From the NCBI RefSeq assembly GCF_000151205.2, contig NC_016051.1, forward strand, positions 558,001-622,000: a DNA stretch of 64,000 nucleotides, in the 5' to 3' direction. Origin of the DNA: Thermococcus sp. AM4. GTDB lineage: Archaea; Methanobacteriota_B; Thermococci; Thermococcales; Thermococcaceae. Made by a program: the position numbers and the translations under genes. Shown one piece after another: positions 24,611 through 33,070 of the stretch (the stretch's first letter is position 1; every line of letters starts with the position of its first letter). A model generated the notes under the pieces. The model saw only the letters and a program-made list of their open reading frames with translations. It was not told where the DNA came from and made no database searches.

Positions 24611-25297
24611 ATGAACCTCAAACCCCTCGGCGACTCGGCGTTACTCGTCTCCTTCGGGGAGGTAATCGACGAAGAAACAAACGACCGCGTTCACGCCCTC
24701 GCTGGGGCGATAGAAAAAGCCAACTTCGAGTGGCTCATCGAAGTCGTTCCGGCCTACTCTTCCCTCGCTGTAATCTATGACCCCAAGCTCATAGACTTCG
24801 AAGGGGTCAAGCGGGCAATCCAGGGGCTTGAGTTCTCGGCTGAGAAGTTCGAGGGGAAGCTCGTTGAGATTCCGGTTCTCTACGGCGGTGAGTACGGCCC
24901 GGATTTGGAGTTCGTAGCGGAATACAACGGCCTGACTCCCGAGGAGGTCATTGAAATTCACTCGAAACCGGTTTACCGCGTCTACTTCCTCGGCTTTCTG
25001 CCCGGCTTCGCCTATCTGGGTGGAATGGACGAGCGCATAGCGACGCCGCGCCTTGAGAAGCCCAGACTGAAGGTTCCCGCCGGCTCCGTTGGAATAGCCG
25101 GAAAGCAGACCGGGATTTACCCCCTCGAAAGCCCCGGTGGCTGGAGGCTCATCGGCAGAACTCCGCTGAGGCTCTTCAACCCATCGAAGGAACCGCCGAC
25201 GCTCCTTCAGCCCGGCGACAGGGTAAAGTTCGTGCCGATTGACGAAGAGGAGTTCGAGGAGCTGTACAGAGCTGAATGGGGGCGCGGAAATGATTGA
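24611..25297 (+). CDS. pxpB: 5-oxoprolinase subunit B (KipI family)
   Basis: The protein is 228 residues with the KipI/AHS1 core: YRVYFLGFLPGFAYLGGMDERIATPRL, then PAGSVGIAGKQTGIYP and a final LFNPSKEPPTLLQPGDRVKF. It forms the active complex with PxpC. The start has GGTGAG upstream. It overlaps pxpC by 8 bases. Confidence 0.9.
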   Translation: MNLKPLGDSALLVSFGEVIDEETNDRVHALAGAIEKANFEWLIEVVPAYSSLAVIYDPKLIDFEGVKRAIQGLEFSAEKFEGKLVEIPVLYGGEYGPDLEFVAEYNGLTPEEVIEIHSKPVYRVYFLGFLPGFAYLGGMDERIATPRLEKPRLKVPAGSVGIAGKQTGIYPLESPGGWRLIGRTPLRLFNPSKEPPTLLQPGDRVKFVPIDEEEFEELYRAEWGRGND

Positions 25298-26279
25298 ACT
25301 CCTCAAAGTCCCGTCTTTGCTGACGGTTCAGGACTCCGGCAGGAGGGGCTACCGAAAGCTCGGCGTCCCGGTTTCCGGTTATATGGACGATTTCTCCGCG
25401 AGGATAGCCAATTACCTCGTCGGAAACTCCGGCGATGCCCCGCTTTTGGAGTTCCTCCTAATGGGACCAACGCTGAGATTCAATTCCTCTGCCGTTTTCG
25501 CCGTTGCCGGCGACGTTGAGGTTAGACTCAACGGCGTTCCCATCGAGCCCTGGGCAAGCTACTGGGCGAAGAGGGGAGACATCCTCGAAGTCGGAACGCT
25601 GAGGAGCGGTCTCTACGGCTACATCGCCTTCGCCGGTGGGATAAAGTGCGAGGGGCTCCTGGGCAGTTGCTCGACCTACGCCAAAGCGGGTTTAGGGCGG
25701 CCTTTAAAAACAGGCGACAAGCTGAACTTCGGCTACGCGATACTGACGGGCAGAGAGGGGCGCAGACTTCCAGAGGGGCTGAGACCAGACTACTCGGCGG
25801 TGGAGATAACCGTCGGCGTCGTTCTCGGCCCGGATTTGGACCATTTCACAGAAGAGGGCGTGCGGACTTTCCTAAGCGAGGCATACACCGTAACGCCGGA
25901 ATCGGACAGGATGGGCTACCGCCTCGATGGAAAGGTTATAGAGCACTCTGAAAAGGGAGCTGGGATAATCACCGGCCCGCTCGTTCCCGGAACGGTTCAG
26001 GTTCCTGCCAATGGAAAGCCAATCGTGATGATGAAGGATGCTCAGACCACCGGCGGTTACGCGAGGATTGGCGTCGTTGCGAGTGCATATCTGCACCGCC
26101 TTGCCCAGCTGAGGCCCGGTTTTAAGGTGCGCTTTAAGGAGATGAGCGTCGAAGAGGCCAGAAACGAGCTCTTGAAGAAGGAGAAGACGCTTGAGGCGAT
26201 AAGGCTTTTCCTTGAGGGAAGGCTGAGGGCCTACAGGATAAAGACGAGATCGCGGGAGTTCAGGGCGTTCGCGGGTTAA
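25290..26279 (+). CDS. pxpC: 5-oxoprolinase subunit C (KipA family)
   Basis: The protein is 329 residues and begins [20 protein letters not shown], the typical AHS2/KipA start. [32 protein letters not shown] and [19 protein letters not shown] follow. It pairs with PxpB to carry out the ATP-dependent ring opening together with PxpA. The true ATG is inside the end of pxpB; the earlier in-frame start at 25239 would overlap by 59 bases. Confidence 0.9.
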   Translation: MIELLKVPSLLTVQDSGRRGYRKLGVPVSGYMDDFSARIANYLVGNSGDAPLLEFLLMGPTLRFNSSAVFAVAGDVEVRLNGVPIEPWASYWAKRGDILEVGTLRSGLYGYIAFAGGIKCEGLLGSCSTYAKAGLGRPLKTGDKLNFGYAILTGREGRRLPEGLRPDYSAVEITVGVVLGPDLDHFTEEGVRTFLSEAYTVTPESDRMGYRLDGKVIEHSEKGAGIITGPLVPGTVQVPANGKPIVMMKDAQTTGGYARIGVVASAYLHRLAQLRPGFKVRFKEMSVEEARNELLKKEKTLEAIRLFLEGRLRAYRIKTRSREFRAFAG

Positions 26280-26319
26280 CGTTAAAAACCGAGACCCCTC
26301 ACCCCCACCGGTGGAGGAG

Positions 26320-27057
26320 ATGATAAAGGCGATCTCGCTCGATATAGACGGCACGATAACCTATCGAGACAGGACTCTGAGCGTCGAGGCTTTAAAGGCG
26401 ATACGGCTTGCGGAAAAGCTCGGCGTTCCGGTTATGCTTGTAACGGGCAATTCGGTTCCGTTCGCCGAGGCGGCGGCGGTTTTCATAGGGACGAGCGGGC
26501 CGGTTATAGCGGAGGACGGAGGGGCTCTCTCGCTGAAAGGAGAGGGAACGATGAGGGAGCGCGTTTTTTTAACGGACATGGACGAGGAGTGGATCCTTTG
26601 GAGCGAGCTCAAGAGGCGCTATCCGGAGGCGAGGCTGAGCTACTCGACGATGGAGAGGAAAGCTGGACTCGTGGTTATGAGAACTGTTCCCGTGGAGGCG
26701 GTGAGGGAGATTATAAAGGAGCTCGGGCTCAACCTGGTCGCGGTCGATTCGGGCTTTGCGATCCACATTAAGAAGCCCTGGATCAACAAGGGGACTGGTA
26801 TAGAGAAGGCCTGCGAGTACCTCGGGATAAAGCCGGACGAAGTTGCCCACGTGGGGGACGGGGAGAACGACCTCGATGCCTTCCGCGTCGTCGGGTACCG
26901 CGTAGCCATTGCCCAGGCCCCGGAGAGCCTCAAGAGGAAGGCCGACTACGTAACTGAGAAGCCCTACGGTGACGGCGGCGCGGAGGCGATAGTCCACATC
27001 CTCAGGAAGTTCGGCTACCTCGGTGAGGGGGATGAGGATCCGCTTCGCGACCCTTGA
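26320..27057 (+). CDS. Phosphoglycolate phosphatase (HAD superfamily, archaeal type)
   Basis: The protein is 245 residues: SLDIDGTIT (HAD motif I), VTGNS (motif II), a conserved Lys, and [12 protein letters not shown] (motif IV), with a C2-type cap between. Archaeal relatives hydrolyse 2-phosphoglycolate. It ends with a short extra tail ([11 protein letters not shown]) caused by overlap with the next gene's start. ATG 26320 is preferred over GTG 26311. Confidence 0.88.
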   Translation: MIKAISLDIDGTITYRDRTLSVEALKAIRLAEKLGVPVMLVTGNSVPFAEAAAVFIGTSGPVIAEDGGALSLKGEGTMRERVFLTDMDEEWILWSELKRRYPEARLSYSTMERKAGLVVMRTVPVEAVREIIKELGLNLVAVDSGFAIHIKKPWINKGTGIEKACEYLGIKPDEVAHVGDGENDLDAFRVVGYRVAIAQAPESLKRKADYVTEKPYGDGGAEAIVHILRKFGYLGEGDEDPLRDP

Positions 27058-27865
27058 TGACGTCGGGGGAATAGTTGGACTCCATACCGCCGGAGAAGAG
27101 GTCAGCGGCAGCCTTTACGAGCGGTACGTTCAGGGCGGCCCCTGGATGGCCGTTGAAACCCTGGCTATTCACCTCAACAACCTCCTCCTCGATGACCAGC
27201 TCGTGGCCGTTGCGGAGCTGGAGGGCAGGATAGTGGGTGAAATCGAAGTGCTGTTCTCCGAGGAGCCCGTTAACGGCGAGATCCGGAGGATAGGACACGT
27301 TGACGTTATAGAGGTTCATTCCGAGTACAGGCGAAAAGGTATCGGGCGGGCGCTCGTGGAGTTTGCTGAGGACGTCGCGAGGGAGCGGGGAGCAGAGATG
27401 CTGACCGTCCAGCCGGAGAAGGAGGCAGAACCTTTCTACGAGAAGCTGGGGTTCGGGAAGAGGGTTTTCTCGGGCAAAGTGGCGTGGGTTCCCACCGGGG
27501 GTGAGGGGAGCGTTAAACGAATGAACCTCGAATGGGAGGCGATTAAGGGCCTTGAACTCGCGGCAGGGCGCTTTCAGAGTTCGTACAGCGTATGGTTTTC
27601 GGCTTTCAGGGACGAAATCGCCGGAATTCACTACACCATCGAAAGCGGAAGGGCCGGGAACTCATTCTACGCCCTACGAAACCTGCCGGGACGGGACGGC
27701 GTTGCCCTCTTCCTCTGGGGCCGGGTTGAGGATCTAAGGCCGGTTCTCGGAAGGGCAAAACTGCTGGGCTTTGAGAGGGCCCTAACCGTGCTCCCGGAAA
27801 ACATGGAGAGCGCTGGCATGAGGACCGTGGGAAAAATAGAGATGCTCGCGAAGGAACTCACCTGA
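27032..27865 (+). CDS. GNAT family N-acetyltransferase with a C-terminal extension
   Basis: About 277 residues. The N-terminal GNAT domain (1-150) has the acetyl-CoA loop [16 protein letters not shown] and the FYEKLGF motif. The remaining 120 residues look like a second, degenerate acetyltransferase-like fold, but lack the acetyl-CoA signature. Acceptor unknown. It overlaps the phosphatase gene by 26 bases, so they form an operon; ATG 27032 is chosen because GGTGAGGGG precedes it. Confidence 0.75.
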   Translation: MRIRFATLDDVGGIVGLHTAGEEVSGSLYERYVQGGPWMAVETLAIHLNNLLLDDQLVAVAELEGRIVGEIEVLFSEEPVNGEIRRIGHVDVIEVHSEYRRKGIGRALVEFAEDVARERGAEMLTVQPEKEAEPFYEKLGFGKRVFSGKVAWVPTGGEGSVKRMNLEWEAIKGLELAAGRFQSSYSVWFSAFRDEIAGIHYTIESGRAGNSFYALRNLPGRDGVALFLWGRVEDLRPVLGRAKLLGFERALTVLPENMESAGMRTVGKIEMLAKELT

Positions 27866-29009
27866 GGAACTCCCTCGCGAGGGCAACCTCCATAGCCGTG
27901 CCGATGTGGAGAACGTCCTCGTCCACGTCAAAGCGCGGGTGGTGGTGCGGGTAAACGATGCCCTTCTCCTCGTTCCTTATTCCCAGAGCCAAGAACGCCC
28001 CCGGAACCCTCTGAAGGTAGAAGGAGAAGTCCTCGGCGCCCATGGTGGGCGGAACTTCGTCGTACCTCAGCCCGTACTTCTCAGCTACTTTACGGGCGAA
28101 TCCGGCCATCTCGGGATCGTTGACGGTTGGGGGGGTGAGTTCGTCTATGCTGAGCTCGTACTGGATGTTGTGGGCGATGGCGATTCCCTTGGCGATCTCG
28201 TCCATCCTTCTCTTTATCAGGTCGCCAACCTCCTGCTTGAAAAACCGGAAGGTGCCCTTGAACTCGGCCCTCTCGGGGATGATGTTGAAGGCGGTTCCCG
28301 CGTGGACAGAGGTAACGCTCACGACGCCAGTCTCGATTGGATCGACGTTCCTGCTGACTATCGTCTGGTAGGCGAGGATCAGCTCGGCTAGAGCGGGCAC
28401 GGGGTCCTTGGCCTCATGGGGTGCCGCGCCGTGACCCCCTTTTCCAGTGAGCCTTCCGCTGAAGATGCCCGCGCCGGCCAGGAACGGGCCGTCCCTGATG
28501 CCTATCACACCGCTTGGGAGGTCCATCCAGACGTGGAAGCCGAAGATCGCATCGACGCCTTCGAGCGCTCCGCCTTCTATCATCTTGAGCGCTCCGTTTC
28601 CGCCTTCCTCCGCCGGCTGGAAGATGAGCCTTACCCTGCCGCTGAACTCCTCAACGTGCTCCGCGATTATTTTGCCTGCCCCAAGGAGCATTGCCGTGTG
28701 GGCGTCGTGGCCGCAGGCGTGCATCTTTCCCTGAACCCTCGATCTGTACGGAACGTCGTTTTCCTCCTGGATCGGCAGAGCGTCCATGTCCGCGCGAAGG
28801 GCGATGGTTTTTTCTCCCTCCCCGATGTCCGCTATAACCCCCGTCCCGACGCGCTTGATCCGGTAGCCCCACTCCCTGAGGTGCTCCTCGACGATCTTTG
28901 ATGTCCTCTCCTCCTCGTACTTGAGCTCCGGCCACATGTGGAAGTCCCGTCTCCAGGAGATTATGAGGTCTCTAATCCTCTCCGCCTCAAGAACCGGGTT
29001 GAACGTCAT
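27858..29009 (-). CDS. M20 family metallopeptidase/amidohydrolase
   Basis: About 383 residues of the M20D amidohydrolase group: RADMDALPI, ACGHDAHTAML, PAEEGGNGA, a dimerisation insert with GKGGHGAAP, and a final PHHHPRFDVDEDV. It uses two zinc ions. Relatives cleave N-acyl or hippurate-like amino acids or act as carboxypeptidases. The ATG at 29009 is chosen with GGTGGT just before it. It converges on the GNAT gene with an 8-base overlap. Confidence 0.85.
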   Translation of the reverse strand: MTFNPVLEAERIRDLIISWRRDFHMWPELKYEEERTSKIVEEHLREWGYRIKRVGTGVIADIGEGEKTIALRADMDALPIQEENDVPYRSRVQGKMHACGHDAHTAMLLGAGKIIAEHVEEFSGRVRLIFQPAEEGGNGALKMIEGGALEGVDAIFGFHVWMDLPSGVIGIRDGPFLAGAGIFSGRLTGKGGHGAAPHEAKDPVPALAELILAYQTIVSRNVDPIETGVVSVTSVHAGTAFNIIPERAEFKGTFRFFKQEVGDLIKRRMDEIAKGIAIAHNIQYELSIDELTPPTVNDPEMAGFARKVAEKYGLRYDEVPPTMGAEDFSFYLQRVPGAFLALGIRNEEKGIVYPHHHPRFDVDEDVLHIGTAMEVALAREFLR

Positions 29010-29063
29010 GGAGACCACCAAACCATGTTGTAAAAGGGAGATATTAACCTTTCGATGGAAGTC

Positions 29064-29456
29064 TCATCCCCTTCCGTGCCTCTCGTACCAGCCCCACTCC
29101 TTCTTCGGCCCGAAGGCTCTCACTCCTTTCTTCGCCAGCGTTATCCTCAGTTCTTTCGCGATCTCTGGCGTTATCTCGCCCCTGCTCTCCATCCAGTTGA
29201 TTATCTCCAAAGCCTCTTCGTCGGTCTCGCATCTCCGGAGGAAGTCTATCACGGTTGGATTGTAGCCGGCGAAGTTCCTCGGTTCGGCCAGCTCTTCACC
29301 CTCCTCAGCGGAGCTGCGGTAGGCGTCTATCCCCAGGCCCTCCCCTTCCTCAAGCTCCCTCGCGAGGGCAGGAAACATCTCCCTGAACTCGTCTTTGTCG
29401 TACTCCTGCCAGGCGAAGTCGTCAACTGGTTTCCTTCTCTCCCTGCGTTCCCCCAT
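29064..29456 (-). CDS. DUF2095 family protein
   Basis: This is a 130-residue acidic helical protein. It includes KDEFREMFPALARELEEGEG, then PTVIDFLRRCETDEEALEIINWMESRGEI, the DUF2095 pattern known from Pyrococcus and Thermococcus. Function unknown. It shares the short bidirectional promoter region, with the palindromic TATA at 29487-29496, with the divergent DUF123 gene. Confidence 0.75.
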   Translation of the reverse strand: MGERRERRKPVDDFAWQEYDKDEFREMFPALARELEEGEGLGIDAYRSSAEEGEELAEPRNFAGYNPTVIDFLRRCETDEEALEIINWMESRGEITPEIAKELRITLAKKGVRAFGPKKEWGWYERHGRG

Positions 29457-29486
29457 AGCTTACACCTAACCCGATATCGAGCCCGA

Positions 29487-29496
29487 AGTTTATAAA
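29487..29496. promoter_or_regulatory. Palindromic TATA box between divergent genes
   Basis: GTTTATAAAC is a perfect palindrome. It lies about 26 bases upstream of the ATG at 29518, the distance of a leaderless transcript, and about 35 bases upstream of the DUF2095 start on the other strand. One box could serve both genes. Confidence 0.5.
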
Positions 29497-29517
29497 CCCT
29501 CAGTGGAAGCCTGGGGC

Positions 29518-29955
29518 ATGAAGGGTTCGTACTTCCTCGTTATCAGGCTCGAGGAAGGGAGAAGGATCCGCACCAAAGGAAAAACCTTCGAGCTCAAGCC
29601 GGGTTACTACGTTTACGTGGGCTCGGCCATGAACTCCCTCGAAAAGCGCGTCGCGAGGCACTTCCGGCGGGAGAAAAGGCTACACTGGCACATTGATTAC
29701 CTCCTCAAAGAGGCCGGGCTTCTCAGGGCCTACCTCATCCCGAGCGAGGTGAAGCTGGAGGAGGAACTCTCGCGCGAGGTTTCTCGCTTCGGTGAGCCGG
29801 TTCCGGGCTTCGGGGCCAGCGACGTCAGAGTGAGCACGAACCTCTACCGCTTTGAGAACGAGCCGGACGAAGTCCTAACGAGAATCCTCGATAAGCTCGG
29901 ACTGGGCTGGAAAATCGTTAAAAGCGAAGACGACATAGGGAAAATACGGTGGTGA
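29518..29955 (+). CDS. DUF123 protein (GIY-YIG-like domain)
   Basis: The protein is 145 residues: SYFLVIRLEEGRRIRTKG, then LKPGYYVYVGSAMNSLEKRVARHFRREKRLHWHIDYLL, the DUF123 core. It is often fused to endonuclease III and resembles GIY-YIG nucleases. The catalytic role is unproven. The frame begins at 29503 with GTG, but ATG 29518 fits the TATA-to-start spacing of a leaderless mRNA. Confidence 0.82.
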   Translation: MKGSYFLVIRLEEGRRIRTKGKTFELKPGYYVYVGSAMNSLEKRVARHFRREKRLHWHIDYLLKEAGLLRAYLIPSEVKLEEELSREVSRFGEPVPGFGASDVRVSTNLYRFENEPDEVLTRILDKLGLGWKIVKSEDDIGKIRW

Positions 29956-29956
29956 T

Positions 29957-30157
29957 ATGACAGTCATCGAGGCCGTCTACGACGGCGAGACATTCAGGCC
30001 CCTAAAAAAGGTAAACCTCCCGAAGGGAGCGAGGGTCAAGGTAATCGTCGGTGAGACGATATGGGATTTGCTTGAAGAGATTGAGGGAATTCCCGTTGAT
30101 GCAAACGTCGAGGAAGTGCTCGAAGATGTCAGGGGACGAAAGAGGGTTCGTTATTGA
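29957..30157 (+). CDS. Second DUF104-type antitoxin
   Basis: The protein is 66 residues with MTVIEAVYDGETFRPLKKVNLPKG, the DUF104 hairpin, and an acidic tail. GGTGGTGAT overlaps the stop of the DUF123 gene and serves as its ribosome site. It overlaps the PIN toxin start by about 32 bases. Confidence 0.85.
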   Translation: MTVIEAVYDGETFRPLKKVNLPKGARVKVIVGETIWDLLEEIEGIPVDANVEEVLEDVRGRKRVRY

Positions 30158-30608
30158 CACTAACGTCATAGTCGGAGCGTTCTTTTACGAAAGGAACTAC
30201 CCCCAGATTAGAAACAAACAAGCGGTGCTCAGAAAATGCAGATTGATACTCGACTTGGTGAAAGGGAAAAACGTCGCAATCCCCCGAGTGGCAGTTGTTG
30301 AAGTCATAAGCGTTGTAAAAAGGATAAGCGGGGATACAAGTCTCGCCATCAGGCTTGGAAACGCCGTCGAGGCATCATTTGAGGTAGTGTCCGAGGAGGA
30401 AATCTATGGAATCGCCAAGGAAACTGCTTCATTAGTTGCGCCTTCTGGATTCGATACTTATTTCCTTGCCCTAACACTAATGAAAGGATACAGTCTGATA
30501 ACACGTGATAAACCCCTTTGTTCGCATTCAAAGGATTTAAACGTTCCTTGTCTTCTCATTGATGAATCTACCGATGACAATATGATTAAGGAATTCTTGG
30601 GGGTGTGA
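30126..30608 (+). CDS. PIN domain toxin (second DUF104 partner)
   Basis: The protein is 160 residues: FVIDTNVIVGAFFYERNYP, then a VVEVISVVK helix and FDTYFLALTLMKGYSLITRDKPL, the PIN acidic positions. The AT content is noticeably higher than in the flanking genes (long runs such as 30400-30600), suggesting arrival by transfer. The ATG at 30126 is inside the antitoxin end. Confidence 0.82.
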   Translation: MSGDERGFVIDTNVIVGAFFYERNYPQIRNKQAVLRKCRLILDLVKGKNVAIPRVAVVEVISVVKRISGDTSLAIRLGNAVEASFEVVSEEEIYGIAKETASLVAPSGFDTYFLALTLMKGYSLITRDKPLCSHSKDLNVPCLLIDESTDDNMIKEFLGV

Positions 30609-30610
30609 GC

Positions 30611-31369
30611 ATGTTGGAAATAGGCAAAGTTGAGCGCTACATTCACGAGAAGCTGAAGAAGGAGAAGCTCCACTTCGTTCTCCTCGACCCGGACGACGTT
30701 TCGCCGGAAACGGCGGGAAAGATAGCGGAGATGAGCGAAAGCATTGGCGTTGACGCGATAATGGTCGGGGGCTCGACCGGGGCCGAGGGAGACGTTCTCG
30801 ACAGCGTCGTTAAGGCGATAAAGGAATCATCCAGTCTGCCGGTAATTCTCTTCCCGGGCTCGCACGGCGGGATAAGCAGGTACGCCGACGCGATATTTTT
30901 CATGAGTCTGCTCAACTCGAGGAACCCCTTCTTCATAACCGGCTCCCAGGCTTTGGGAGCCTTCACCGTCAAGCGCTACGGAATAGAGCCGATTCCGATG
31001 GCCTATCTAATAGTCGAGCCCGGTGAAACCGTCGGCTGGGTTGGAGATGCGAAGCCGATACCGAGGCACAAGCCGAAGATTGCCGCCGCTTACGCTTTGG
31101 CCGGCCAGTACCTTGGCATGCGCCTCGTTTACCTCGAAGCGGGTAGCGGTGCGCCACAGCCGGTCCCGCCGGAGATGATTGCCCTCGTTAGGAAGGTCAT
31201 AGACGTTCCCCTCATCGTCGGCGGTGGCATAAGAAATGCCGAGCAGGCGAGGAGAGCGGTTGAAGCGGGGGCCAACATCATCGTTACCGGAACGGCGATA
31301 GAGAAGGCCGGCTCGATTGAAAGGGCAAGGGCAAAGCTCGAGGAGCTCAACTCGGGAATCAAAGGATGA
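30611..31369 (+). CDS. Geranylgeranylglyceryl phosphate synthase
   Basis: The protein is 252 residues and a TIM barrel with VLLDPDDVSPE, MVGGSTGAEGD, YLEAGSGAPQP, IVGGGIRNAEQA and VTGTAIEKAG, which bind glycerol-1-phosphate and the prenyl diphosphate. It makes the first ether bond of archaeal membrane lipids. The ATG at 30611 has GGGGGTGTGAG upstream and overlaps nothing; the preceding PIN toxin stops 2 bases before. Confidence 0.93.
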   Translation: MLEIGKVERYIHEKLKKEKLHFVLLDPDDVSPETAGKIAEMSESIGVDAIMVGGSTGAEGDVLDSVVKAIKESSSLPVILFPGSHGGISRYADAIFFMSLLNSRNPFFITGSQALGAFTVKRYGIEPIPMAYLIVEPGETVGWVGDAKPIPRHKPKIAAAYALAGQYLGMRLVYLEAGSGAPQPVPPEMIALVRKVIDVPLIVGGGIRNAEQARRAVEAGANIIVTGTAIEKAGSIERARAKLEELNSGIKG

Positions 31370-31408
31370 GTTTTTGCCCCAGCTCTCGAACCACAACTTT
31401 TTTATAAA

Positions 31409-31426
31409 CTTTAGGCCAGCCTAAAG
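31409..31426. promoter_or_regulatory. DtxR-like palindromic operator before the MgtE-type gene
   Basis: CTTTAGGCCAGCCTAAAG is a perfect 8-2-8 palindrome placed directly after the TATA box (TTTTTATAAAC, 31398-31408), at the transcription start. Its TTAGG...CCTAA core is that of DtxR/IdeR/MDR-type metal repressor sites. Confidence 0.55.
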
Positions 31427-31460
31427 CGGCGGTTGTTCAGCGGAACAAGGGGTGATGGGA

Positions 31461-31592
31461 ATGAACGCAACCAGAGGTGAGGACGATGACGGTAATAAAG
31501 AGCGCAGTGGGCACCTCGGGAACGTTCAGGGGCAAGCTCAGGGACGCGCTTCTGCTGTCGTTTCCGGCCCTGTTCCTGTGCCTGATATTTGA
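31461..31592 (+). CDS. Possible upstream ORF overlapping the transporter start
   Basis: ATG 31461 has a strong GGGGTGAT site 4 bases upstream and opens a 43-codon frame, starting MNATRGEDDDG. It crosses the transporter start in another frame and ends about 100 bases inside it. It resembles no protein. It may be a leader peptide affecting transporter translation, or a chance ORF. Confidence 0.3.
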   Translation: MNATRGEDDDGNKERSGHLGNVQGQAQGRASAVVSGPVPVPDI

Positions 31593-32676
31593 CTTCGTCG
31601 GCGGTGCGGTTCTCGGCAAGAACTGGGACACGATAATGAGCTACTTCCCGATTCTGGTCTTCATAATGCCCGGCCTCATGGATTTGAGGGGCAACATCTT
31701 CTCGGCTTTGGCTTCTCGCTTCACGACCAAGCTGTACCTGGGGCTCATAGACGGCATCCGCGATCCGGAAGTCACGACCCAGATCGTCATGGCGATCCTC
31801 AGCAGCAAGATCCCGCTCGTCGTGCTCTGGGTCGTTGGGCTTTTCCTCGTCCACAATCTCGTTCAAGACGCGATAGTCCTCCTGATGGTCGTTGCCTCCG
31901 CAATCTTCATAGGCGTTATCCTCGGCTACGGCACGGCCCTGATCACGATAATCCCCTTCAAGAAGGGCTACGATCCCGATTTAATCGCCGCGCCGCTGAT
32001 AAGCTCCGTCGCCGATCTGATAACGATGCCGACGATGGTTTACTTCGCCCTGCTATACCTCCGCCATGAGGGGGTCTTTTACGCCCTGTCCTTCACGATG
32101 CTCGCCCTGCTCCTCGTTCTCGCGCTAAAGGCGAAGTTTAAAGGAGAGCACAGGAGGGCCTTTGGGGAGCTTGCGGCGATAATAGGCGCGATGGCCCTGA
32201 TAGAGACCCTGACCGGAGGACTGCTTGTAACGTACGACAGGATAATCAACGCCGTGATAATAGTCAGCGTCATGTGGCCGAGCGTGAACGACAGCATGGG
32301 CAACTTCGGCTCGATAATAGCGGCGAAGGTCTCAACCAAGATTCACCTTGAAGGAGTCGAGGCCGTCAAGAGCAGGGAAACGCTCTACGATTTCCTCTCG
32401 CTCCTAATCCTCGCGCCGATAATCGGCTACCTGACGAACCTAATCTCGATGTGGGTTGTGGTCCATTACATCCACAGGCCCGCGAGAATTCTCTGGCAGT
32501 TTGTACTCGGCTTCCCGGCGATAATCCTCGTGGCGATGCTCATCGGGCTCGTCGTGGCAGTACTTGCCGACAGGTACAACTGGGACCCGGACAACGTGGC
32601 GATTCCGGTCGTTACAACCCTCAGCGACGTCATAGGAACGATGTTCCTCGTCTGGGTGGCGCTGAGCGCAATGTAA
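31486..32676 (+). CDS. MgtE/SLC41-type divalent cation transporter, two repeats
   Basis: About 396 residues with roughly ten membrane helices in two homologous MgtE halves. The first carries MPGLMDLRGNIFSALASR and the second WPSVNDSMGNFGSIIAAKVS, the paired pore motifs of this family. No cytosolic CBS or N domain is present, as in SLC41. Mg is the usual ion. The DtxR-like operator upstream raises the possibility of Fe or Mn (inference). ATG 31486 follows AGAGGTGAGG. Confidence 0.82.
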   Translation: MTVIKSAVGTSGTFRGKLRDALLLSFPALFLCLIFDFVGGAVLGKNWDTIMSYFPILVFIMPGLMDLRGNIFSALASRFTTKLYLGLIDGIRDPEVTTQIVMAILSSKIPLVVLWVVGLFLVHNLVQDAIVLLMVVASAIFIGVILGYGTALITIIPFKKGYDPDLIAAPLISSVADLITMPTMVYFALLYLRHEGVFYALSFTMLALLLVLALKAKFKGEHRRAFGELAAIIGAMALIETLTGGLLVTYDRIINAVIIVSVMWPSVNDSMGNFGSIIAAKVSTKIHLEGVEAVKSRETLYDFLSLLILAPIIGYLTNLISMWVVVHYIHRPARILWQFVLGFPAIILVAMLIGLVVAVLADRYNWDPDNVAIPVVTTLSDVIGTMFLVWVALSAM

Positions 32677-32682
32677 AAAGAA

Positions 32683-32916
32683 TCAGGCCTCCGAGAGCAC
32701 TCTAAACGAAAGCTTTCCGTTCTTTACTATTCCTTTGAGCTCCTGAACGAGCTCCCTGCCTCCAACGAGCTCCAGCCTAACCTCCGACATACCTGTGGCG
32801 TCAGGGGGAAGGAAGTGTATATCCCTTATCCTGCCGGAAACTCTGGAGAGCAGACGGCTTAACACGCTCCCCCTCTCACGGTAGGGGAGTTTGATGTCAA
32901 CTTCAAGAATTTGCAT
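32683..32916 (-). CDS. Small hypothetical protein, ACT- or ferredoxin-like fold
   Basis: This is a 77-residue protein with a beta-alpha-beta pattern: MQILEVDIKLPYRERGSVLSRLLSRV, then IRDIHFLPPDATGMSEVRLELVGG and a helix ELVQELKGIV. It is compatible with an ACT-like or similar sandwich but without a clear family. ATG 32916 follows GGTGATGG; two further codons upstream are possible. Confidence 0.6.
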   Translation of the reverse strand: MQILEVDIKLPYRERGSVLSRLLSRVSGRIRDIHFLPPDATGMSEVRLELVGGRELVQELKGIVKNGKLSFRVLSEA

Positions 32917-33021
32917 AGCCATCACCGTTTTATTCTAGGGAAGAAGGCCTATAAAACCTTTTTCATTCGCGATGGTAATCTCCGGAAGCCCGCGATATTC
33001 CCCGGGGTTATAACCCGGAGC

Positions 33022-33056
33022 GGCCAAACTTATATAAGATGTCGCACCATTTGGCC
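33022..33056. promoter_or_regulatory. smc promoter with flanking inverted repeat
   Basis: The TATA box ACTTATATAAG (33029-33039) sits between inverted arms GGCCAAA (33022-33028) and TTTGGCC (33050-33056), 21 bases apart. The arrangement brackets the TATA box and transcription start of smc and could be an operator or chance. Confidence 0.4.
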
Positions 33057-33070
33057 TTTAGGTGTCGAGT

